DNA of 35,306 nt from contig JAJZLV010000045.1 in assembly GCA_021803215.1 (NCBI GenBank), positions 1 to 35,306 of the forward strand, written 5' to 3'. This stretch comes from Actinomycetes bacterium (GTDB lineage: Bacteria; Actinomycetota; Acidimicrobiia; Acidimicrobiales; Bog-793). Below are positions 27,788 to 35,306 of this stretch, piece by piece (position 1 is the first letter of the stretch; every line of letters starts with the position of its first letter). Below the pieces are notes generated by a model. It ran no database searches. It saw only the letters and a program-made list of their open reading frames with translations, and was not told where the DNA came from. The position numbers and the translations under genes are program-made.

Positions 27788-29044
27788 GTGGAGACGGCCC
27801 TCATCATCCTGCCGGCTGGCACCTACCGGGCGGCCGAGTACCTGCAGGCCGCCCGGCGCCTCGGCGTCGACGTCGTGACGGCCTCGGACGCGCCGCAGGC
27901 CTTCAGCCGGAAGATGGGCGACCACTTCCTCCGCCTCCCCCTCGAGGACCCGGTCGAGTCGGCCCGCCTGATCGTCGCCCACGACGACAGGCTCCACCTC
28001 GACGCCGTCGTGGCGGTGGACGACCAGGGCCTGCTCGTCGCCTCTCTGGCGGCCGAGGCCCTCTCATTGCGCCACAGCCCGCCGGCGGCCGTCCGGATGA
28101 CCCGCGACAAGGCCTCGATGCGCCTGGCCTTCTCCCTCGCCGGGGTCTCGCAGCCCCGCTTCCTCGTCGTCTCGGGCAAGAACCCGGAGACGGCGGGCGA
28201 GGCGGCGGGCGAGCTCGGGCTGCCGGTCGTCGTGAAGCCGGTGGGGCTCTCGGGCAGCCGCGGCGTCATCCGGGCCGACTCGCCCCTCGAAGCCGTCGCG
28301 GCAGCCCGGCGGGCGAGCGCCATCGCCGAGGCGGCCGGCGAGCCGGCCGGCTCCTCTCTTCTCGTCGAGTCCTTCGTGCCCGGGCCCGAGATCGCCCTCG
28401 AGGGCGTCCTCTCGGAGGCCAACCTCGAGGTGGTGACGATCTTCGACAAGCCCGAGCCGCTCGAAGGGCCCTACTTCGAGGAGACCTACTACGTGACCCC
28501 GAGCCGCCTCGGGGCCCGGGCGGCCCGAGAGGTCATCGAGGAGGTGCGCCGGGCGGTCGGTGCCATCGGGCTGCGGGAGGGTCCGGTCCACGCCGAGCTG
28601 CGGCTGCCGGACGGCGGGCGCCCGGTCGTGATCGAGGTGGCGGCCCGCACCATCGGAGGGCGTTGCTCGAAGGCGCTCTTGCTCGCGAAGGGCGCCAGCC
28701 TCGAGGAGCTGATCCTCGCCCGCGCCCTCGGGAGGAAGGAGCCGGCCGCCGCCCTCGCCGGACCGGCGGGGGTGCTCATGATCCCGATCCCGCTCTCGGG
28801 CCGCCTGCTCGGGGTCCACCACCAGGACGAGGCCCGGGCGGTCCGCAACGTCACCGGGGTGGAGGTCACGGTCCCGCGGGGCCAGCCGGTGAGGGCCCTG
28901 CCAGAGGCCGACCGCTACCTCGGCTTCGTCTTCGCAGCCGCTCCGACCCGCCAGGAGGTCGAAGCGGCCCTCCGTGAGGCGAACGACCTGCTGCAAGTCG
29001 AGATCGCTCCGAGCGACCCCGTCCGGCCCGGTACCGTGGCCTGA
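27788..29044 (+). CDS. ATP-grasp family ligase, substrate unknown
   Basis: The 418-aa protein starts METALIILPAGTYRAAEYLQAARRLGVDVV, a pre-ATP-grasp Rossmann-like domain. The ATP-grasp core has MTRDKASMRLAFSLAGVSQPRF, LPVVVKPVGLSGSRGV (Lys150, glycine-rich loop), a carboxylate-rich LVESFVPGPEIALEG and VVIEVAARTIGG near residue 285. In the last motif Ala stands where an Asn often co-ordinates Mg, as in some amino-acid ligases. It resembles carboxylate-amine ligases of the L-amino-acid ligase/BacD type. The GTG start at 27788 is used. The next gene starts immediately after its stop, so a joint pathway with the radical SAM enzyme is likely. The substrate cannot be read from sequence. Confidence 0.85.
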   Translation: METALIILPAGTYRAAEYLQAARRLGVDVVTASDAPQAFSRKMGDHFLRLPLEDPVESARLIVAHDDRLHLDAVVAVDDQGLLVASLAAEALSLRHSPPAAVRMTRDKASMRLAFSLAGVSQPRFLVVSGKNPETAGEAAGELGLPVVVKPVGLSGSRGVIRADSPLEAVAAARRASAIAEAAGEPAGSSLLVESFVPGPEIALEGVLSEANLEVVTIFDKPEPLEGPYFEETYYVTPSRLGARAAREVIEEVRRAVGAIGLREGPVHAELRLPDGGRPVVIEVAARTIGGRCSKALLLAKGASLEELILARALGRKEPAAALAGPAGVLMIPIPLSGRLLGVHHQDEARAVRNVTGVEVTVPRGQPVRALPEADRYLGFVFAAAPTRQEVEAALREANDLLQVEIAPSDPVRPGTVA

Positions 29045-30463
29045 GTGCGGGTCCTCTGCCTTTCCACCTACGAGCTCGGCCAGCAGCCGGTCGGCCTCGG
29101 CGCCGAGGTCGCCCTCCTCGAGGCGGCCGGCCACGAGGTGAGCGCCGCCGACCTCTCCGTCGAGGCCTTCCCGGCCGAGGCGGCCGCCGCGGCCGAGGCG
29201 GTCGTCTTCTCGGTCACGATGCACACCGCCACCGAGCTCTCCTTGCAGGCCGCCCGCCGCATCACCGATCAGTCCGGCAAGCGGCCCTTCGCCTTCCTCG
29301 GTCTTTACGCCCCGGTCCTTGACGGCCACGAGCTCGTGGGCGACCAGGATCTCCTGGCGGCCGGTGAGACCGGTGAGGCGCTCCTCGGCTGGCTCGAGGC
29401 GCTCGAGGCCGGCGCGAGCCGGGCGAGGAGCGGGGTCGAGGTCTCGATCGGGCGCCCCCGGCCGCTCTCGGGGCCGCTGCCGGCCAGGCGGCGCCTTCCT
29501 CCCCTCGAGCGTTACGCCCGCTACCTCGAGAAGGACCGCGCCATCCTCGTGGCGGGCGTCGAGACGACCCGGGGCTGCAACCACAGCTGCCGGCACTGCC
29601 CGGTGGCTGCCATCTACGGCGGGAGGTCGAGAGCGGTCGAGCTCGAGGCCGTCCTGGCCGACGTCGACCAGGCGGTCTCGCTCGGGGCGGGCCACATCAG
29701 CTTTTTGGACCCCGACTTTCTCAACCGGCCCCGCCACGCCATGGCCGTCGCCGCCGGGCTCGCCGCCCGCCACCCCGGCCTCAGCTTCGATGCCACCATC
29801 AAGATCGAGCACCTGAACCGCCACCGCGAGCTCCTCGAGCCGCTCGCCGGCTACGGACTCAGCTTCGTCACCTCGGCCTTCGAGTCGACCGACGACCGGG
29901 TGCTCGCCCTCCTCGACAAGGGCCACACGGCCGCCGGGGCCCGCCAGGCCGTCGCCGCCTGCCGACGGGCCGGGATAGAGATCCGCCCCTCCTGGCTCCC
30001 TTTCAACCCCTGGACCACCCTCTCTTCCCTCGCCTCCCTCCTCGACTTCGCGGCCCGGGCCGACCTCGTGGCGAGCACCGACGCCGTCCAGTACTCGATC
30101 CGCCTCCTCCTGCCGACCGGCTCGCTCCTCTTGCGGGAGCCGGATCCAGTGCTCGAGGCGGCCCTCGGGCCCGAGAGCACCGGCAACAGCAGCTGGCGCC
30201 ACTCCGAGCCGGCCATCGACGCCCTGCAGGCAGAGGTGGCCGCCCTGGTCGCCCGGGAGCCGGCCAGCAGCGACCCGGTCGGCTCCTTCGAGGCCATCTG
30301 GCGGCTGATGGCCAAGGCCGGGGCGCCTTTGCCACGAGAGATCCCGCAGCCCGAAGGCGAGCTCGCCTCCCATCTCGCGGCCGGCGAGCGCCCCCGGCTC
30401 ACCGAGGCCTGGTTCTGCTGCGCCGAGCCGACCGCCGCCCAGCTGGAGGCTGTCTCGGGCTGA
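29045..30463 (+). CDS. CCAEP-tail radical SAM protein
   Basis: The 472-aa protein has a Rossmann-like N-terminal part of the B12-binding type (MRVLCLSTYELGQQPVGLGAEVALLEAAGH...), without an obvious cobalamin DxHxxG motif. The radical SAM motif CNHSCRHC (Cys178, Cys182, Cys185) holds the [4Fe-4S] cluster, followed by the TIM-barrel landmarks SLGAGHISFLDPDFLNRPRHA. Near the C-terminus WFCCAEPT (458-462 CCAEP) matches the tail of the 'CUAEP/CCAEP-tail radical SAM (seleno)protein' family as I recall it, where the first position can be selenocysteine; here it is Cys (codon pair TGCTGC). The GTG start abuts the ATP-grasp stop, and the stop overlaps the next ATG. The reaction is unknown. Confidence 0.85.
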   Translation: MRVLCLSTYELGQQPVGLGAEVALLEAAGHEVSAADLSVEAFPAEAAAAAEAVVFSVTMHTATELSLQAARRITDQSGKRPFAFLGLYAPVLDGHELVGDQDLLAAGETGEALLGWLEALEAGASRARSGVEVSIGRPRPLSGPLPARRRLPPLERYARYLEKDRAILVAGVETTRGCNHSCRHCPVAAIYGGRSRAVELEAVLADVDQAVSLGAGHISFLDPDFLNRPRHAMAVAAGLAARHPGLSFDATIKIEHLNRHRELLEPLAGYGLSFVTSAFESTDDRVLALLDKGHTAAGARQAVAACRRAGIEIRPSWLPFNPWTTLSSLASLLDFAARADLVASTDAVQYSIRLLLPTGSLLLREPDPVLEAALGPESTGNSSWRHSEPAIDALQAEVAALVAREPASSDPVGSFEAIWRLMAKAGAPLPREIPQPEGELASHLAAGERPRLTEAWFCCAEPTAAQLEAVSG

Positions 30464-31221
30464 TGGGCGGGAGGAAGAGGAGCCGGGACGGCGCGCCGGG
30501 CCTGGCGGGCGCCCACGAGTGGGTCTCGTTCGAGGATCCCGACGAGGACCGCACCTGGCTGGTCGACGTGACCTTTCTCGAGAGCAGCTGGGAGTGCATC
30601 TTCGGGTGCGGCTGCCAGGGGGTGCTGACGGGCCCGGCCGAGGAGCTGGCAGAGGGCTGCTGCTCCTACGGGGCGCACTTCACCGGCGAGGCCGACCTCG
30701 CCCGGGTCGAAGAGGCCGCCGGCACGCTCAGCCCGGCCGATTGGCAGTTCCGCTCGAAGGGCCGCCGGAGCGGGGTGGCCAAGCGGGTCGGTGGGGAGCT
30801 CCTCACGCGGCTCGTCGACGGCGCCTGCATCTTCTTGAACCGTCCCGGCTTCGGGGCCGGCCCCGGCTGCGCCCTCCACCGGGCGGCCCTCGAGCGGGGC
30901 GTCGAGCCGCTCGAGCTGAAGCCCGACGTCTGCTGGCAGCTCCCCTTGCGCCGGAGCGAGGAGACCGGGCCGGACGGACATGTCACTACGACGATCGGCG
31001 AGTGGCAGCGGCGCCACTGGGGAGAAGGCGGCCACGAGTTCCACTGGTGGTGCACCGAGGCTCCCGAGGCCTTTCGCGGCGCCCGGCCGGTCTATCTGAG
31101 CCTCAGAGCCGAGATAACGGCCATGTCGAGCCCGGCCGTCTACGAGATGATCGCCTCCTACATCCAGTCCCGGGCCACCAAGGCGGTGCGTCTCCGCCAC
31201 CCGAGCCTGCGGGCTCAGTAG
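30463..31221 (+). CDS. Cysteine-rich protein, YkgJ/UPF0153-like (zinc or iron-sulfur binding)
   Basis: The 252-aa protein is rich in paired Cys: Cys45-Cys49-Cys51 (ECIFGCGC), Cys66-Cys67 (GCCSYG), Cys122 (GACIFLNRPGFGAGPGCALHR, with Cys136) and Cys157 (KPDVCWQLP). The layout, with CIFLNR..., GCALHRAAL and P..CWQLPLR, resembles YkgJ/UPF0153-type CxxxCxxCC zinc/iron chelate proteins. No membrane segment is seen. Its ATG overlaps the radical SAM stop (TGATG), so it is translated with that enzyme and likely acts in the same process. The exact role is unknown; a metal-binding partner or maturation factor is a reasonable inference. Confidence 0.75.
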   Translation: MGGRKRSRDGAPGLAGAHEWVSFEDPDEDRTWLVDVTFLESSWECIFGCGCQGVLTGPAEELAEGCCSYGAHFTGEADLARVEEAAGTLSPADWQFRSKGRRSGVAKRVGGELLTRLVDGACIFLNRPGFGAGPGCALHRAALERGVEPLELKPDVCWQLPLRRSEETGPDGHVTTTIGEWQRRHWGEGGHEFHWWCTEAPEAFRGARPVYLSLRAEITAMSSPAVYEMIASYIQSRATKAVRLRHPSLRAQ

Positions 31222-31514
31222 GTCGAGTTCTCCTCTTCTTCCTCGTCCTCGAGCTCATCTGAGTCGTGCAGGCACCAGGAGGCGTGCTCCTTTTCCGGCT
31301 CGGCCCCGCACTCGGGACACGGCTCTTGGTGTACCTCGAAGGCGCGCTTCAAGCTGCGCGCCTCCTCGAACCGACGGTGTCGTCCCTTCTTCACGAGCCG
31401 CTCCCAGAGGACTGGATCCTGCCCCGGCCAAAGTGCGCCAGGCCGCGGGCTGAGGCGCCTGGCGCCTGGCAGCATACCGCCAGCTAGAGCGACGTGACCC
31501 ACCAGCACCGGCAC
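31215..31514 (-). CDS. Small zinc-ribbon-like protein with acidic tail
   Basis: The frame from GTG 31514 encodes up to 99 aa. The convincing part is the C-terminal 60 residues: a basic helix KKGRHRRFEEARSLKRAFEV, then CPECGAEPEKEHASWCLHDS, a short Cys-based ribbon (three Cys and two His), and an acidic tail DELEDEEEEE. The N-terminal 35 residues look unlike a protein, so the real start may be later. It converges on the cysteine-rich gene and overlaps its end by 7 bp. No family was recognised. Confidence 0.5.
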   Translation of the reverse strand: MPVLVGHVALAGGMLPGARRLSPRPGALWPGQDPVLWERLVKKGRHRRFEEARSLKRAFEVHQEPCPECGAEPEKEHASWCLHDSDELEDEEEEENSTY

Positions 31515-31540
31515 ACCGGAGGCGCCTCTAGGGTGAGCAC

Positions 31541-31759
31541 GTGCCCGAGGATTTCCAGCCCGAAGAGATGATCATGCGCTTCAAAGAGCGGGCCGAGGCG
31601 GTGCGCCGCCGGGGCCTGCCGCCGGTGGAGGGCCCCGAGCGCCAGATGATCCTGCGCCAGATGCAGCTCGACTACCAGGACTTCGCCATGCTGGGCGACG
31701 CGAAAGCCAGCATCGAGGACGGGGTGCTCACCCTTCGGGTCGACCTCCGCCCGAAATAG
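31541..31759 (+). CDS. Small conserved-looking hypothetical protein (72 aa)
   Basis: The 72-residue protein starts at GTG 31541 and reads PEEMIMRFKERAEAVRRRGLPPVEGPERQMILRQMQLDYQDFAMLGDAKASIEDGVLTLRVDLRPK. I recall similar short proteins as widespread in actinobacteria ('...PPVAGPER...DFAMIGDAEV...DGVLTLRIDLRP'). No function is known to me. It is a single gene with a GC-rich hairpin over its stop. Confidence 0.7.
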   Translation: MPEDFQPEEMIMRFKERAEAVRRRGLPPVEGPERQMILRQMQLDYQDFAMLGDAKASIEDGVLTLRVDLRPK

Positions 31760-31787
31760 GGCGGGGCCCCGGAGCCGGGCCCCGCCC
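31759..31787. terminator. 11-bp GC-rich hairpin between convergent genes
   Basis: GGGCGGGGCCC (31759-31769) and GGGCCCCGCCC (31777-31787) pair without mismatch around a 7-nt loop. It lies at the end of the 72-aa gene (plus) and 9 bp from the RNase D stop (minus). It lacks a T-tract and probably acts as a two-way terminator. Confidence 0.7.
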
Positions 31788-31795
31788 CCCGGCTC

Positions 31796-32974
31796 TCAGG
31801 CGAGAGGGCGGTTGGAGCGCTCCTCGAGGACGAGGCCGCCCGAGCCGTCGAAGGCGAGGGCCGCCTTTCCCTCGGCCAGCTGGCCGAGAAGCCTTCCGAG
31901 CAGGTTGTTCCGCCAGCCGGACACGAGCCGGCCGGCCGGCTCGGGCTGGAAGAACGAGACGAGGTCGGCCCGGGTGGCGAGGATGGCCGGGTCGATCGAT
32001 AACTCGCCCGCCCGCTGGCCGACGTAGGCGCTCGCCAGGGCGATCATCGGCTTGTTGGGCCTCTCGGGGGCCTGGGAGGCCGGCAGCTGAAGCTCCTGTG
32101 GGCTCAGCTGGCGACCCCGGCGCACCGCCTCGAGCAGCTCGCCGGCGGCGTTGCCGCCGAGGTGGCGCGAGTCGACGCCTCTCGTCCGCAAGAGCTCCTC
32201 TTTGTTCGAGGGAGGGCGCTGGGCGAGCGAGCCGACGGCCATGTCCGAGAGGACGAAGCGGACCGGCAGGTCGAGGCGCTGGGCTCTCTTCTCGCGCCAG
32301 GCGGCGATCTCCTGAGCGATGCCGCGGGCCGGCCCTCTCAGCTGCCGGGCGTGGGGCAGCTTCCACCAGGCATGCTCGGGCCTTGTCTCGGAGTGGTCCT
32401 TGTTGAGAAGGACGGCGCACTCCTGCGCCGCCCACTCGCTTCGCCGAGCGGCCTCGAGCCGCTCTTCGATCATCGAGTGGAGCTCGAGGAGATAAGCGAC
32501 GTCTCCCGCCGCGTAGGCGAGCTGGCTCTCGCTGAGGGGCCGGCGCATCCAGTCGGTCAGCTGGTCTCCTTTTTGCAGCCTCACCCCGAGCAGGCTCTCG
32601 ACCAGGTTGGAGAGCGAGGGCGAGCAGTAGCCGATGAACCCGGCGCACAGCTGGGTGTCGAAGATCTGCTCGGGAAGGCGCCCGCAGGCCCGTTGCAGCA
32701 CCTCGAGGTCCTGGTCGGCGGCGTGCAGGATCACGAGCGGGCCGGAGGAGAAGGCCTTCGCGAGCGAGGAGACGTCGACCGCCAGGGGGTCGAGGAGCAC
32801 GAGGCCGTCCTCCCAGGCGATCTGCACGAGAGCCAGGCGGGGGTAGTAGGTCCGCTCCCGGTGGAACTCGGTGTCGATCCCGAACCGATCGACCGACGAG
32901 AGGGTCTCTACTACGTCTGCCAGGGCCTCTTCGGTCTCGATGAGCTCGCCCCGGCTGGTCTTCCTCCTGCTCAT
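31796..32974 (-). CDS. rnd: Ribonuclease D (DEDDy 3'-5' exonuclease with HRDC domain)
   Basis: RNase D trims the 3' ends of tRNA precursors and other small RNAs. The 392-aa protein has the three exonuclease motifs: GIDTEFHRER (Asp34, Glu36), ILHAADQDLEVL (Asp region at 87-89) and LAYAAGDVAYLLELH (Tyr154, Asp158), making it DEDDy. An HRDC domain follows at about residues 225-300. The C-terminal region (residues 310-392) is a second HRDC-like helical part as in long RNase D. It overlaps the flavin reductase by 4 bp and ends the tyrS operon. Confidence 0.93.
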   Translation of the reverse strand: MSRRKTSRGELIETEEALADVVETLSSVDRFGIDTEFHRERTYYPRLALVQIAWEDGLVLLDPLAVDVSSLAKAFSSGPLVILHAADQDLEVLQRACGRLPEQIFDTQLCAGFIGYCSPSLSNLVESLLGVRLQKGDQLTDWMRRPLSESQLAYAAGDVAYLLELHSMIEERLEAARRSEWAAQECAVLLNKDHSETRPEHAWWKLPHARQLRGPARGIAQEIAAWREKRAQRLDLPVRFVLSDMAVGSLAQRPPSNKEELLRTRGVDSRHLGGNAAGELLEAVRRGRQLSPQELQLPASQAPERPNKPMIALASAYVGQRAGELSIDPAILATRADLVSFFQPEPAGRLVSGWRNNLLGRLLGQLAEGKAALAFDGSGGLVLEERSNRPLA

Positions 32975-33507
32975 CCCCCGTAGCTCATCCTCGTGTCCTC
33001 CATCCGCAGGACCTCTGAGCCTTCGCCTCCACCGGCGTCGACCACCTCGCCGAGAAAGAGGGTGTGGCTCCCGGCCTCGAGGCTCTGGCGGACCTCGCAG
33101 TCGAGGTAGCCCGTGGCGAGATCGGGGATCGGCGCCCCCGTCGTCGCCGTCTTGTAAGCGACCTCGTTCAGGGTCTTCTTCTCTCGGTCATGGATGGCCG
33201 GCTTGACGAACTTTCGCACGACGGCCCGGTCCTGCCGCGAGACCAGCGAGAGGGCGAAGCAGCCTCCTTCGGCCACGAGGCGGTGGGTGAGGGCGCTTCG
33301 CTCGACCGAGACGGCCAGCTGCTTTGGCCGGGTGGCGACCTGCATCGCCCAGTTGAGGGTCATGAGGTTCTTCTCCTCGCCGGCGGCCGACCCGAGCAGG
33401 TAGAGGCCCATCGGGAGCTGCCAGAGGAGGCGGCGGCGCAGCTTGTCGTAGCTCTCCGGGTCGCTCCCGGGAGGAAATGGTCCGACGAGCTCGTGGCGGT
33501 CAGCCAT
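32971..33507 (-). CDS. Flavin reductase-like FMN-binding protein
   Basis: This 178-aa protein has the split-barrel flavin reductase fold: KLRRRLLWQLPMGLYLLGSAAG at the start, NLMTLNWAMQVATRPKQLAVSVERSALTHRLV for FMN binding, FALSLVSRQDRAVVRKFVKP in the middle, and YLDCEVRQSLEAGSHTLFLGEVVDA at the end, a typical flavin_reduct closing block. It would reduce or bind free FMN with NAD(P)H. The partner enzyme is not obvious here. It overlaps the lipoprotein gene by 8 bp and rnd by 4 bp. Confidence 0.88.
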   Translation of the reverse strand: MADRHELVGPFPPGSDPESYDKLRRRLLWQLPMGLYLLGSAAGEEKNLMTLNWAMQVATRPKQLAVSVERSALTHRLVAEGGCFALSLVSRQDRAVVRKFVKPAIHDREKKTLNEVAYKTATTGAPIPDLATGYLDCEVRQSLEAGSHTLFLGEVVDAGGGEGSEVLRMEDTRMSYGG

Positions 33508-33985
33508 CCCGCCACGCTAACTGCACCAGGTGGTCCAACTCGGCCGAGTGGACCCCGTAGGAGGCCATCTTCCGGTCGGCAACTGCCAGCTCGGCCGCCC
33601 CGTCCTTCACCGAGGCGAGTGCCCAGGCGACCGAGGCGTCCCGGGTCGAGCCGGCCACGGCGCACTTCTCGGCCGCCTTGAAGAAGTCCTCCATCGAGCG
33701 GGCGATCTCGCTCGTGAGGGTGTGGTCGGGAGCGTCGAGGGTCGAATAGAGCGTCCCGGCGTCAGAGGAGAGCCCGCCGCAGACGGTGCGCATCTTGAGC
33801 GCCGAGCCGACCCGCACGGCCCGCTCGAGGTCGAAGGCGTCGAGGGCCACCTGCTCGGCGTTCGAGAGGTAGCTGTTGGTCCTCGCCCACTGGCGCACCT
33901 GGGAGGCGTGGCTGCCGCTGAACCCACAGCCCGCCAGGGCTGCTCCGAGGAGCAACAGGGCCCCAAGCGCGGCGCCGAGCCTCAT
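33500..33985 (-). CDS. Small lipoprotein of unknown function
   Basis: The 161-aa protein starts MRLGAALGALLLLGAALAGC, a lipoprotein signal with lipidated Cys20 in LAGC. The mature part is mostly helical and has two further Cys residues (RTVCGG, EKCAVAG) that could form a disulfide. No domain was recognised. It lies between tyrS (4-bp overlap) and the flavin reductase gene (8-bp overlap), so it is co-transcribed with housekeeping genes, but no functional link is evident. Confidence 0.7.
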   Translation of the reverse strand: MRLGAALGALLLLGAALAGCGFSGSHASQVRQWARTNSYLSNAEQVALDAFDLERAVRVGSALKMRTVCGGLSSDAGTLYSTLDAPDHTLTSEIARSMEDFFKAAEKCAVAGSTRDASVAWALASVKDGAAELAVADRKMASYGVHSAELDHLVQLAWRDG

Positions 33986-35265
33986 TCGAACGAGACGAGG
34001 TGGTACTCGCGCTTTCCCCTCCTCAGCACTACATGTCTCCCGAAAAGGAGGTCGTCTCGCGTGATGAAGGCATCCTCGGGCGAGCGACGGCGGTTGTTCA
34101 CGTAGGCACCGCCCTGGGCGATGGCGGTGCGGGCAGCTCCCTTCGAGGGAGAGAGCCCCGTGCGGGCCAGGGCCTCGTCGAGCGAGAGGCCGCTTCCCTC
34201 GAGCTCGCTGCCGGCCAGCCTCGAGGCGGGCGCGTCGGCCATCAGCTGCATGAGGAGCTCCTCGTCCAAAGAGGCGATCTCCTCGCTGTAAAGGGCCCTC
34301 CCCGCCTGCTCGGCCCGGGCGGCCTCCTTCTCGCCGTGCACGAGGCCGACGACCTCAAAGGCGAGGGCGCGCTGGGCCTCCCTCTTTTCGGGGTGGGCGG
34401 CCGTGACGGCGTCGAGGGCGGCGATCTCCTCGTGGGAGAGGAAGGTGAGGTACCTGAGCAGCGGACCGACCTCGTCGTCGGCCTTGCGCAAGAAGTACTG
34501 GTGGAGGCCGAAAGGAGAGGTGCGCCGCCTGTCCAGCCACGGCACCCCGCCGGCGTCGCTCTTTCCCACCTTCGAGCCGTCCGCCCGGGTGAGAAGCGGC
34601 CAGGTGAGCCCGTGGGCCTCTTGCTGGCGGGCCTTTCGAACGAGCTCGACGCCCATCGTGATGTTGCCCCACTGGTCCGAGCCACCGATCTGGAGCCGGC
34701 AGCCGTAGCGGTCGAACAGGTGGAGGTAGTCGGCCGCCTGCAAGAGCATGTAGGAGAACTCGGTGAAAGAGATGCCCTGTCCGGGTCGCTCGATCCGGCT
34801 TCGCACCGACTCCTTGGCGATCATCTGGTTGACGGTGAAGTGCTTGCCGACATCGCGGAGGAAGTCGACGAGCGGGTAGCTCGCCAGCCACTCGGCGTTG
34901 TCGAGCAAAAGAGCGGCCCGCTCGGGCGGACCCGAGAAGTCGAGCAGCCCCTCAAGCTGGAGACGGATCGAAGAGACGTTGTGGGCGATCTCTTCGAGCG
35001 ACAACAGGGGGCGCTCGGTGTCCTTCCCGCCCGGGTCGCCGATCCGGCCCGTCCCCCCGCCCGCCAGGGCGATCGGGCGGTGGCCAGCCTCCTGCAGGCG
35101 GCGCAGCGTCAGCACGCCGATCAGATGCCCGACGTGCAGACTGTCGGCGCTCGGGTCGATGCCGTGGTAGACGGTGAGGCCGCCTCGGTCCAAGAGAGGT
35201 CGCAGGCCCACAGTCTCCTGGCTGACGAGCCGGCGAAAGTCGAGGTCCTCCGATGGGGCCACCAT
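33982..35265 (-). CDS. tyrS: Tyrosyl-tRNA synthetase
   Basis: The 427-aa class I synthetase charges tRNA-Tyr. The HIGH-type motif is HVGH (44-47), preceded by TVYHGIDPSADSL for tyrosine binding, and the KMSKS-type loop is KVGKS (232-236). QIGGSDQWGNI (192-202) and the SYMLLQAADY helix are standard. The C-terminal S4 RNA-binding domain (residues ~355-427) ends RGKREYHLVSFE. The ATG at 35265 is close to the window edge, so its upstream control is mostly unseen; the remaining 41 bases show no clear T-box. Confidence 0.96.
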   Translation of the reverse strand: MVAPSEDLDFRRLVSQETVGLRPLLDRGGLTVYHGIDPSADSLHVGHLIGVLTLRRLQEAGHRPIALAGGGTGRIGDPGGKDTERPLLSLEEIAHNVSSIRLQLEGLLDFSGPPERAALLLDNAEWLASYPLVDFLRDVGKHFTVNQMIAKESVRSRIERPGQGISFTEFSYMLLQAADYLHLFDRYGCRLQIGGSDQWGNITMGVELVRKARQQEAHGLTWPLLTRADGSKVGKSDAGGVPWLDRRRTSPFGLHQYFLRKADDEVGPLLRYLTFLSHEEIAALDAVTAAHPEKREAQRALAFEVVGLVHGEKEAARAEQAGRALYSEEIASLDEELLMQLMADAPASRLAGSELEGSGLSLDEALARTGLSPSKGAARTAIAQGGAYVNNRRRSPEDAFITRDDLLFGRHVVLRRGKREYHLVSFE

Positions 35266-35306
35266 TTCCCTAGCGTGCCACGGATCCCCGGTAGGCCCGG
35301 CACGTC

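Noticed and set aside
35266-35306. T-box leader upstream of tyrS
   Set aside because: Only 41 bases are present; TGGCAC is seen but no T-box antiterminator consensus.

Overview
The window is GC-rich bacterial chromosome whose gene order (aroC-aroK-aroB-aroQ-pepQ-efp-nusB beside pyrR-pyrB-pyrC-carA-carB-pyrD-pyrF) is typical of Actinomycetota. Divergent sequences, GTG starts and dense ATGA/TGATG overlaps fit a deep-branching actinobacterium, possibly Acidimicrobiia-like; the taxon is an inference. Most genes are on the minus strand.

Layout. 1-2.2 kb is a decayed accessory edge: the 5' end of a probable group II intron beside a perfect hairpin, a small unknown gene, a RelE/Phd toxin-antitoxin pair with a palindromic operator, and the orphaned C-terminal domain of an indolepyruvate ferredoxin oxidoreductase. 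2.2-6.3 kb (minus) is a peptide-type ABC importer (lipoprotein binding protein and two permeases, no ATPases in view). 6.4-15.4 kb (minus) is a complete de novo UMP operon, pyrR-pyrB-pyrC-carA-carB-pyrD-pyrF, preceded by a PyrR-binding-like stem-loop and a terminator-like hairpin. 15.6-20.57 kb is an accessory island: a membrane-anchored, apparently catalytically dead dCTP deaminase-like protein, a DUF6788-type gene, fragments of IS630, IS110 and IS1-like transposases, a secreted beta-helix repeat protein and a broken GNAT acetyltransferase. 20.57-27.0 kb (minus) is an overlapping operon aroC-aroK-aroB-aroQ-pepQ-efp-nusB-purM, covering part of the shikimate pathway, translation and antitermination factors and a purine step. 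At 27.1-27.7 kb is an NfuA-like Fe-S carrier. Divergent from it, 27.8-31.2 kb (plus) is a three-gene cassette: ATP-grasp ligase, CCAEP-tailed radical SAM protein and a cysteine-rich protein. 31.2-31.8 kb has two small conserved-looking genes and a strong GC hairpin. 31.8-35.3 kb (minus) is an overlapping operon tyrS-lipoprotein-flavin reductase-rnd.

The housekeeping genes are packed and translationally coupled. The accessory material is confined to the left edge and to the island that separates nusB/purM from pyrR. The two most interesting loci are the dCTP-deaminase-like membrane protein at 15605-16309 and the ATP-grasp/CCAEP radical SAM/cysteine-rich cassette at 27788-31221.
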